NCBI RefSeq assembly: GCF_036346875.1
Contig: NZ_CP107852.1
Location: 5,146,001 to 5,210,000, forward strand
DNA length: 64,000 nucleotides
Source: Nocardia sp. NBC_00508
Lineage (GTDB): Bacteria > Actinomycetota > Actinomycetes > Mycobacteriales > Mycobacteriaceae
Direction: 5' to 3'
This document shows, in pieces, positions 58,068-64,000 of the stretch (positions are counted from its first letter, which is position 1; every line of letters begins with the position of its first letter). The position numbers were made by a program, and so were the translations under genes. The notes beneath the pieces were generated by a model that was given only the letters and a program-made list of their open reading frames with translations, was not told the origin of the DNA and ran no database searches.

Positions 58068-59417
58068 ATGTTCGAGAAGATCCTGATCGCCAATCGCGGC
58101 GAGATCGCGCTGCGCGTCGCGCGCACGTGCCGTGAACTCGGCATCCGCACCGTCGCGGTGCACTCGGTCGCCGACGCCGACTCGGCGGTGGTGCATTTCG
58201 CCGACGAGGCGGTGCAGATCGGTCCGCCCGCGGCCAAACGCAGTTACCTGAATGCCGCGGCCGTGCTGGCGGCCGCCGAGCTCACCGGAGCGGATGCGAT
58301 CCATCCCGGTTACGGATTCCTTTCCGAGTCATCGGATTTCGCCGACGCCTGCCGCGCGGCGGGCGTCACCCTGATCGGCCCGCCCGCCGACGTGATGGCC
58401 CAACTCGGTGACAAGCAGTCCGCGCGGACGCTGATGGCGAAGGCGGGCCTGCCGCTGCTGCCGGGCAGCCTCGACCCGCTGGAACTCGACGAGGCGCACG
58501 CGCTGGCGGACTCGATCGGATTCCCGGTGATCATCAAGGCCGCGGCGGGCGGCGGCGGGCGGGGCATGCAGGTGGTGCACGACAGCGCCGCCTTCCCACA
58601 GGCCTATCAGGAGACCAGGGCGACCGCGCGGATGTTGTTCGGCGACAGCCGGGTGTACTTGGAGAAGTACCTCGCCGCGGCCAGGCATGTCGAGATCCAG
58701 GTGCTGTGCGACGGTCACGGCAACGGAGTGCACCTCGGCGAGCGGGACTGCTCGGTGCAGCGTAGGCATCAGAAATTGATCGAGGAATCCCCCGCGCCGC
58801 TGCTTCCGGAGGGGCTGGCCGGGCGGATGGGCAAATCTGCGGTAGACGGTGTGCTCGAGGTGGGCTATGTCGGCGCCGGAACCGTGGAATTTCTGGTCGA
58901 CCTGCACGGCAATTACTATTTTATGGAGGTGAACTGCCGAATTCAGGTCGAACATCCGGTCACCGAAATGGTGACGGGCATCGATCTGATCGCCGAACAG
59001 ATCCGTATCGCGGCCGGGCAACCGCTCGGCATCAATCAGGAAGATATCGTGCTTCGCGGCGCGGCAATTGAATGCCGAATAAATGCCGAAGATCCGTCCT
59101 ATGAATTCGCACCCGCGCCCGGAGTGCTGGCCGAATTCACTCCACCAGGGGGTCCTTTCGTCCGTGTCGATACACACGCGCACGCCGGTTATTCGATACC
59201 GCCGCATTACGATTCGCTGCTTGCCAAACTCGTGGTCTGGGCGCCGGACCGCGACCGGGCGCTCGCGCGGATGCGGCGGGCGCTGGAGGAGTTCCGGATC
59301 TCCGGCGCCCGCGTGGCGACGACGAGGGACTTTCTGCGTGAGGTGCTCGACCACCCGGCTATGCGCGCCGCGACGCACACCACCGCGCTGGTGGACGAGC
59401 TGCTCGGGCGGACGTGA
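58068..59417 (+). CDS. accC: Biotin carboxylase
   Basis: 449 residues, full length for AccC. FEKILIANRGEIALRVARTC is the N-terminal signature; IIKAAAGGGGRGMQVV is the ATP-grasp glycine loop; RHVEIQVLCDGHGN, GERDCSVQRRHQKLIEESPA and FMEVNCRIQVEHPVTEMVTG are the conserved biotin carboxylase blocks. It has no biotinyl domain, so it depends on the separate BCCP encoded 14 kb to the left. It is co-transcribed with the fused carboxyltransferase. A housekeeping actinobacterial AccA3-type enzyme would carry a BCCP domain, so this one is special to the cluster. Confidence 0.95.
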   Translation: MFEKILIANRGEIALRVARTCRELGIRTVAVHSVADADSAVVHFADEAVQIGPPAAKRSYLNAAAVLAAAELTGADAIHPGYGFLSESSDFADACRAAGVTLIGPPADVMAQLGDKQSARTLMAKAGLPLLPGSLDPLELDEAHALADSIGFPVIIKAAAGGGGRGMQVVHDSAAFPQAYQETRATARMLFGDSRVYLEKYLAAARHVEIQVLCDGHGNGVHLGERDCSVQRRHQKLIEESPAPLLPEGLAGRMGKSAVDGVLEVGYVGAGTVEFLVDLHGNYYFMEVNCRIQVEHPVTEMVTGIDLIAEQIRIAAGQPLGINQEDIVLRGAAIECRINAEDPSYEFAPAPGVLAEFTPPGGPFVRVDTHAHAGYSIPPHYDSLLAKLVVWAPDRDRALARMRRALEEFRISGARVATTRDFLREVLDHPAMRAATHTTALVDELLGRT

Positions 59418-59466
59418 GATGGGGCGGCCTTCGCCCGGGCCGGGCCCGGGCTGTCGGCCGCGTCCC

Positions 59467-60336
59467 TCAGGCGGTTTCGGCAGAAGTGGTGCGGAACTCG
59501 GGGGAGTGCCATCCGATCAGATAGCGGGCGTGACGGCTGTTCAGCATCGCGCTCACCGAGACATCGGAGGCGGCCAGGATGTCCCGGTGCAGCTTCTGCA
59601 GCTTCTGGCACGGGTCGAGGCCGAGCTCACGCTGCATCGAGCGGCTGAACTGCTGGTAGGAGGCCAAGGCGCGGGCACGCTGGCCCGAGCGGCACAGGGC
59701 GAACATGTAGTAGGCCTGCAGCCGCTCGTGCAGCGGGTGCTGGATGGTCAGCCGCGCCAGGTCGGGGCACACCTCGCGGTGCCTGCCCAGGCGCAGCTCC
59801 GCTTCCACCCGCAGCTCCATGTTGGCCAGCCGCAGGTGGTCCAGGTGCGAGATCTCCGCCGCGAGCGGGATTCCGCCCTCCACGTCGACCAGCGCGGGAC
59901 CGCTCCACAGCGCCTCCGCCGCGCTGAACAGATCCACCGCGCGCTGGTCGTCGCCGGCCTTGGCGGCGCACCGGGCGGCCACGGACATGGACTGATAGTC
60001 ACGCAAATCGAAAACGCAGTCCTTCACATTGAACGAATAGCCCTTGCTGCGGGTGCGGAGAAAACGTTCGGCCACCTCTGCCTGTCCCACACCGAGCCGT
60101 TCGGCCATCTTCTTCCGAATGCCGAGCACATAGGTCTGCACGACCGTGACCGCGCTGCGCGGCGGATCGGCATTCCATAATTCTTCGATCAGTGTGGTCA
60201 CCGGGACGACGGTGTCATGCCTGACCAGGAGCAAAGCCAGCAACTGTCGCTGCTTCTGCGCGGTCGGCGTTGCATTGTGATTGTTGAGAGCGAGCGTCAA
60301 TGGACCTAACACGCGCGCGTACACTGGATTATTCAC
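59467..60336 (-). CDS. SARP-family pathway activator
   Basis: 289 residues. The N-terminal OmpR-type winged helix (VLGPLTLALNNHNATPTAQK, LLALLLVRHDTVVPVTTLIE, then RTRSKGYSFNV) is followed by the bacterial transcriptional activator domain, with ALWSGPALVDVEGGIPLAAE, HPLHERLQAYYMFALCRSGQ and RARALASYQQFSRSMQREL. SARPs switch on antibiotic clusters by binding direct heptamer repeats; two such elements are present here. The GTG at 60336 has GTAGGAG eight bases upstream, which decides the start. It converges on accC with 49 bases between. Confidence 0.92.
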   Translation of the reverse strand: MNNPVYARVLGPLTLALNNHNATPTAQKQRQLLALLLVRHDTVVPVTTLIEELWNADPPRSAVTVVQTYVLGIRKKMAERLGVGQAEVAERFLRTRSKGYSFNVKDCVFDLRDYQSMSVAARCAAKAGDDQRAVDLFSAAEALWSGPALVDVEGGIPLAAEISHLDHLRLANMELRVEAELRLGRHREVCPDLARLTIQHPLHERLQAYYMFALCRSGQRARALASYQQFSRSMQRELGLDPCQKLQKLHRDILAASDVSVSAMLNSRHARYLIGWHSPEFRTTSAETA

Positions 60337-60534
60337 CGGGAGCTCTCCTACGGGCGACATTCCCCCCGACCGACGTGAGATTCTCAATCCCCACCGCGCT
60401 GTAGGTATTGTCCAGACTATCGAGAAATCCGTATCGAATCGATGAAAACTGGGTAATATCAGGGTAAACGCGCCGCAGTCGGCCGTTGAATTCCCCTCTG
60501 TTGCAAGGAGATTCGCGTGTTGTTTGCGGAACCG

Positions 60535-61188
60535 TCAGCGGCGGCGAATTCGTAGGATGTTGTCTTTCCTGGTGCCCGGCTGTCCCTCCGGTCCGGCGTG
60601 TTCGCGCTCGACGACCTCGTCGACCTCCACCTGCCACTCGGCGGGGTCCAACGCCAGCCCGGTATGCACCTCGGCGGTGGTCGGGAACCAAACGTCGAAC
60701 GGCGGCTCCACCACCCAGTTCGGCCATTCCGCATGCCCGACGATCAGCAGCAGCCCACCCGGCGCGACCGCCTCGGCCGCCCGGCGCAGGATCCTCGTCC
60801 GCTCACCGTCCTGAGCGGGCGGTGAGTGCAGAAACTGTGCCGTGACGAGATCGAAAAGCCCGGATGGAAAACTCTCGGCGAGGTCGTGCCGCTGCCAATC
60901 GATCTTCTCCGACACCCCCCGCCGCTGTGCCTCGGCCCGCGCGCGGGCAAGCGCGGTCTCCGAGACGTCGGCGGCGGTGACCTGCCAGCCATGTTCGGCC
61001 AGCCAGATCGCGTCGGCGCCCTCGGCGCAGCCCAGATCCAGCGCCGAACCCGGTGCTACCGTGGCGATCTCGCGCACGAGCAGAACGTTGGGCCGTCCCG
61101 ACCAGACCTGCTCGCGCTCGGAGTAGAAGGCCTCCCAGTACTCCACCGTCGTCGGCGTCGCCCCGTCCGCGTGCTGATGTGTGCTCAT
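60535..61188 (-). CDS. Class I SAM-dependent methyltransferase
   Basis: 217 residues. SALDLGCAEGADAIWLAEHG is the SAM-binding motif I, VTAADVSETALARARAEAQ motif II and APGGLLLIVGHAEWPN motif III. The start TVEYWEAFYSEREQVWSGRP is typical of TehB/UbiE-like small methyltransferases, often annotated for thiopurine or tellurite. It could methylate the polyketide, being next to the SARP gene, but this subfamily is also widespread outside clusters. The ATG at 61188 begins the conserved part. 198 bases, including the SARP promoter, separate it from the SARP gene. Confidence 0.82.
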   Translation of the reverse strand: MSTHQHADGATPTTVEYWEAFYSEREQVWSGRPNVLLVREIATVAPGSALDLGCAEGADAIWLAEHGWQVTAADVSETALARARAEAQRRGVSEKIDWQRHDLAESFPSGLFDLVTAQFLHSPPAQDGERTRILRRAAEAVAPGGLLLIVGHAEWPNWVVEPPFDVWFPTTAEVHTGLALDPAEWQVEVDEVVEREHAGPEGQPGTRKDNILRIRRR

Positions 61189-61325
61189 GAGCCCTACGAT
61201 CCACCGCTTGTAAAGAATCGGCAAATATCGTTGCCGCTTCGGCAACGCCTTCCCGGCAGTCGGGGCGACATGCGGCCGAGCGGTGTGCTCCGGGTCGTCG
61301 GGTCGTCCTGCTGTGCACGGGCGGG

Positions 61326-61571
61326 TCAATACTCGTCGAGCGGGTCGCGCGAGAGCATCCCTTCGGCGGCGCGGAGGCGACTGGTCATGGCGGTCAGCAA
61401 ATCGATGGAATCATCGGAAAGGCCGATGGCCGTGTGGATCAGCCTGCGCAGCCGCTGGCCGGCGAACCGGTCGGCAACTGCGCCATCGTGCTCCGTCGGG
61501 CTGTCGTGCTCGGTCGGTGTGGCACCGAGCTTTCGGTCGAGATTCACGCCAGGGTACTCACAATCGGTCAT
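61326..61571 (-). CDS. Small hypothetical protein
   Basis: 81 codons from ATG 61571, with GGAG close upstream. The start is charged with a tandem PTEHDS/PTEHDG repeat; the end RLIHTAIGLSDDSIDLLTAM and LRAAEGMLSRDPLDEY looks like a genuine helical segment with a good residue mix. The same frame stays open for 490 bases upstream, but that part is Arg/Pro-rich and unlike a protein. Possibly the remnant or tail of a regulatory protein; no family recognised. Confidence 0.4.
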   Translation of the reverse strand: MTDCEYPGVNLDRKLGATPTEHDSPTEHDGAVADRFAGQRLRRLIHTAIGLSDDSIDLLTAMTSRLRAAEGMLSRDPLDEY

Positions 61572-62110
61572 CGGGCTCCAGGAACCATGGTGGATGCGCT
61601 GGACCGCACCCCGGAACGACGAGGAGGTACGGGCGGGATCGTTCCGGGGCGCAGCGTACCTCGCACCCACTGCGTCACGGGACCAGGTCGGAGGGGTTGC
61701 ACGTGGTGTCCCTGCCGCAGTCGGATCGGCTCGCCCGTGCTGTAGCCGTGCCCGCTCCGGGGTAGGGACGATACTCATTGTTCCACTGCCCCTGTGCTTT
61801 TCGACGCACCACCCCTCCGACGCCGTGCGTCGGCGTGCTCCGTCCCTGACCGATGGTGGACGGTGCACCCCAACTCCCAGTGCCCATTCCTGGGAAATCC
61901 GCTGCGTCGGAGGCCGCACTGCCCGGCATGCCGCCGGTGCTGGTGCTCGGTCGAGGGCGAGGTCGAGCAAGGCGACGCGGAACCGGAGCCGCCGCGCCCC
62001 CGATGTCGAGCACCGCCGCGAGTACCGCCGGAAATCGGGCGCCGACCGCACCCCGCACATGACACGATGGGTGGCGGCCGATGCAAATACCGACTGGTGA
62101 GGGGGCCGAC
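61572..62110. other. Spacer without a supported gene
   Basis: About 540 bases between the small hypothetical gene and the mycofactocin-type SDR. Several frames are open on both strands because of high GC, but all are Arg/Pro/Ala-rich with no motif. GTGAGGGGG just before 62111 is the SDR ribosome-binding site. I see no repeat or RNA. Confidence 0.4.
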
Positions 62111-62941
62111 ATGGGGAATCTCGACGGCAGGGTGGCGGTGATCACCGGCGGCGCCCGTGGGCAGGGCCGCGCACACGCGCTGGCACTCGCCGGCGCGGGC
62201 GCAGACATCGTGGTGTGCGATATCGCCGCATCGCTACCCGGTCTTCCCTACCCGCTGAGCACCCCCGACGATCTGGCCGAGACCGCCGAGCTGGTCGAGC
62301 GGACCGGCCGCCGCTGCATCACCGTGCGGGCCGACGTGCGCAGCCTCGAGCAGATGTGCTCGGTGGCCGAGCGCGCGATCGAGGAGTTCGACCGCATCGA
62401 CATCCTGATCGCCAACGCGGGCATCGCGTCCAACTCGCCCATCGCCGAGATGGACGAGCAGATGTGGCAGGACATGATCGACACCAACCTGACCGGCGTC
62501 TTCCACAGCTTCCGTGCGGTGGTCCCGCACATGATCGAGCGCCGCTGGGGCCGCGTCGTCGCCACCTCGTCCATCGTGGCCAAGATGGGCGTGCGCAACG
62601 CCGGGCACTACGCGGCGACCAAGTGGGGCGTACTCGGCTTGGTGAAATCGCTGTCGCTGGAGGTGGCGGAGTACGGCATCACGGTGAACGCGCTGCTGCC
62701 CTCCGGCGTGGACACCGCCATGATCCAGAATCCCGCCACCTGGCGCCTCATGGTGCCGGACAAGGAGGACCCCACCAAGGAGGACTGGATGGCCATCATC
62801 GAATCCGGCCCGCCGAACGCCGATCTGATCCAGCCCACCGAGGTGGCCGAGGCCGTGCTGCTGCTGGTTTCCGAGCACGGCCGCCACTTCAACGGTGAAG
62901 CGGTGACGATTTCGTGCGGGGGTAGCGCGAGTACGTCCTGA
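62111..62941 (+). CDS. Mycofactocin-type short-chain dehydrogenase
   Basis: 276 residues. VAVITGGARGQGRAHALALA carries the GxxRGQGRxHA form of the cofactor loop that marks SDRs with tightly bound NAD, linked to mycofactocin. An insert after VCDIAAS (LPYPLSTPDDLAETAELVE) is typical of the group. Asn in LIANAGIASN and the catalytic set around SSIVAKMGVRNAGHYAATKWG (Tyr-x-x-x-Lys) are present. It oxidises an alcohol, probably of a terpene or lipid type. The ATG at 62111 has GAGGGGG upstream. No mycofactocin maturation genes are visible in the window. Confidence 0.88.
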   Translation: MGNLDGRVAVITGGARGQGRAHALALAGAGADIVVCDIAASLPGLPYPLSTPDDLAETAELVERTGRRCITVRADVRSLEQMCSVAERAIEEFDRIDILIANAGIASNSPIAEMDEQMWQDMIDTNLTGVFHSFRAVVPHMIERRWGRVVATSSIVAKMGVRNAGHYAATKWGVLGLVKSLSLEVAEYGITVNALLPSGVDTAMIQNPATWRLMVPDKEDPTKEDWMAIIESGPPNADLIQPTEVAEAVLLLVSEHGRHFNGEAVTISCGGSASTS

Positions 62942-63077
62942 CCTTTCGCCGCACGCCTGTGTCCGGTCGAAATGGGCAGGCGGCGAGCGGGGTTCATCCG
63001 AGGGTGTCCTGTACGGCCCCGTCGCGCAGTGCTTCACACGGTCTGTGCAGTGCCAGCGTCCAGCCAGGAGTCAGCGC

Positions 63078-63296
63078 ATGTCTCGTCACACCGAACGGAC
63101 TGACCCGCTTCGGTTTTCAGTGTGCCGACCGTGCCGCGACGTGACGATGCTGATGGTGATCGGCGAGGTCGACCTCGCCACCGCGCCCCGGCTTCGCGCC
63201 GAGCTGACGCGCGGGTCCCTGTGCCACACAACGACCCTCGTGCTCGAACTGTCGCCGGTCACGTTTCTCGCGGCGAGGCAGTTGTGGAGGGGCCGC
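63078..63296 (+). pseudogene. Truncated STAS (anti-anti-sigma) domain
   Basis: The ATG at 63078 has AGGAG seven bases upstream. The product contains MLMVIGEVDLATAPRLRAEL and LVLELSPVTFLAARQL, the first two strands and central strand of an anti-sigma factor antagonist; the phospho-Ser position, normally xxSxG after TFLD, is lost (AARQL). After that the family pattern ends, although the frame itself stays open to the window edge as antisense of the repeat gene. It was probably cut by a rearrangement. Confidence 0.5.
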
Positions 63297-63521
63297 CAGC
63301 GGATATCCGTCTTTAGCTCACGGCCGGGGTTCTGCGAAGGTCGAAACAGCCGCAGAACCGACGCGGTCAGGCCCTGGGAGGCCGTCCTCGGCGGGATTCG
63401 GTTGAAGCTCGCACAGGGCTGTGCGAAGTCCGAAGCGGCCGCTGAACCGGCGCGGTCGGAGGGAGCCCGACTGACGTCCGCGCCGGGCGGGGCGTCGGCA
63501 ACACGGGCCGACTACGTCCTG

Positions 63522-64000
63522 TCAGTGGCGTTGTGCCTCGAGCTTCTCGCGGGCGGCGTGTGCGGCTCGTGCGCCACGCTCTCGTGCCAGATGGGCCGTG
63601 TGCGCCCCGCGTTCCCGCGCTTCGCCCGCGATCTCGGGTCCGCGGTGCTTGGCGACCTCGGCCAGCTCGGCGCCACGTTCCTTGGCGATTTCGGCCCACT
63701 CCGCGCTGCGCTGCTTGGCCAGATCCGCGAAGTGACCCCCGCGCTCTTTGGCGATTTCGGCCCAGTCGGCGCCGTGCTCCTTCGCGATTTCGGCCCAGTC
63801 CGCGCCGTGTTCCCTCGCGATTTCGGCCCAGTCGGCGCCCTGTTCCCTCGCGATTTCGGCCCAGTCGGTGCCGCGTTCTCTGGCGATTTCGGCCCACTCG
63901 GCGCCGTGCACCTTCGCGGCCCCGGCCAGATCGCTGCCGCGTTCCTTCGCCACCTCCGCCCAGTCCGGCCCGTGCCGTTGTGCCGTCTCGGCCAGCTCCG
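63522..64000 (-). CDS. Protein of 11-residue repeats, N terminus outside window
   Basis: The visible C-terminal 158 residues form fourteen consecutive 11-residue units before the last four (AQRH). The best unit is DWAEIAKEHGA; the pattern is D/E-W-A-E-I-A-K/R-E-R/H-G-A, with later units decaying (HTAHLARERGA). On DNA level this is a 33-bp tandem repeat. Eleven-residue repeats form long amphipathic or right-handed coiled-coil helices, as in LEA group 3 and apolipoprotein-type proteins. The gene continues beyond 64000; internal GTG codons such as 63953 are not needed as starts. I know no named family; membrane-surface binding or stress protection is a guess. Confidence 0.7.
   Translation of the reverse strand, partial: ELAETAQRHGPDWAEVAKERGSDLAGAAKVHGAEWAEIARERGTDWAEIAREQGADWAEIAREHGADWAEIAKEHGADWAEIAKERGGHFADLAKQRSAEWAEIAKERGAELAEVAKHRGPEIAGEARERGAHTAHLARERGARAAHAAREKLEAQRH

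Noticed and set aside
61572..62060. Long upstream extension of the 81-codon protein
   Set aside because: The added part is Arg/Pro/Thr-rich with no natural protein pattern; ATG 61571 has its own GGAG.

Overview
The window is high-GC actinobacterial DNA, most likely from Nocardia or a close relative in the Mycobacteriales. The main evidence is gene order. From about 3.2 to 28.3 kb the genes follow the order I know from the Mycobacterium tuberculosis Rv3193c-Rv3204 region: alkyltransferase-like protein, LipV-like hydrolase, AdnA, AdnB, RCK potassium channel, NudC, mycoredoxin, UvrD2, WhiB7, ABC1 kinase, an Rv3196-like ThiF relative, a zincin_2 protein, a PDZ-Lon protease, a PPA1309 protein and a UPF0182 membrane protein. 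A resuscitation-promoting factor, a mycofactocin-type dehydrogenase and GTG starts fit the same order. The genus is an inference.

Layout. 0-4.4 kb: edge of a Lys/Gln-rich protein, a MobA-MoeA molybdenum cofactor fusion, and a small operon (hydrolase, alkyltransferase-like protein, VOC protein). 4.4-28.3 kb: conserved genome-maintenance and redox core. adnA and adnB are joined by a 30-codon mini-ORF; an 81-bp tandem repeat lies between nudC and mrx1; whiB7 has a canonical AT-rich/-35/-10 promoter, a long leader with an upstream ORF, and a hairpin. 28.3-30 kb: an Rpf-type muralytic protein behind two CRP-like sites, then the initiator tRNA with its promoter and a strong terminator. 30-41.9 kb: accessory genes, including a methyltransferase/XRE pair, a Cfp30B-like VOC protein, a two-component system, a sterol desaturase-like protein, and a SnoaL-like gene divergent from a SRPBCC-epimerase fusion with a perfect KstR-type box between them. 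This stretch also holds fragments of a photolyase and of a maleylpyruvate isomerase-type gene.

42-61.2 kb: a type II polyketide cluster. One leftward operon, with 4-bp overlaps at every junction except CLF-ACP (19-bp gap), runs KS-alpha, chain length factor, ACP, didomain aromatase/cyclase, metallo-beta-lactamase-fold cyclase/thioesterase, FAD monooxygenase and alpha/beta hydrolase. Rightward genes give the ketoreductase and all parts of an acetyl-CoA carboxylase (BCCP, fused carboxyltransferase, biotin carboxylase), so the locus can make its own malonyl-CoA. A SARP activator sits at the right end. The same 18-bp double-heptamer element, with the 11-bp spacing SARPs use, is found in the KS-alpha/accDA promoter region and before the ketoreductase. 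Inside the cluster, a HxlR regulator gene and a chimeric near-identical copy flank a HAPMO-type Baeyer-Villiger monooxygenase.

61-64 kb: a methyltransferase, a mycofactocin-type SDR, a truncated STAS (anti-anti-sigma) fragment and, running off the right edge, a protein built of at least fourteen consecutive 11-residue repeats. All functions are read from motifs and context; no searches were run.
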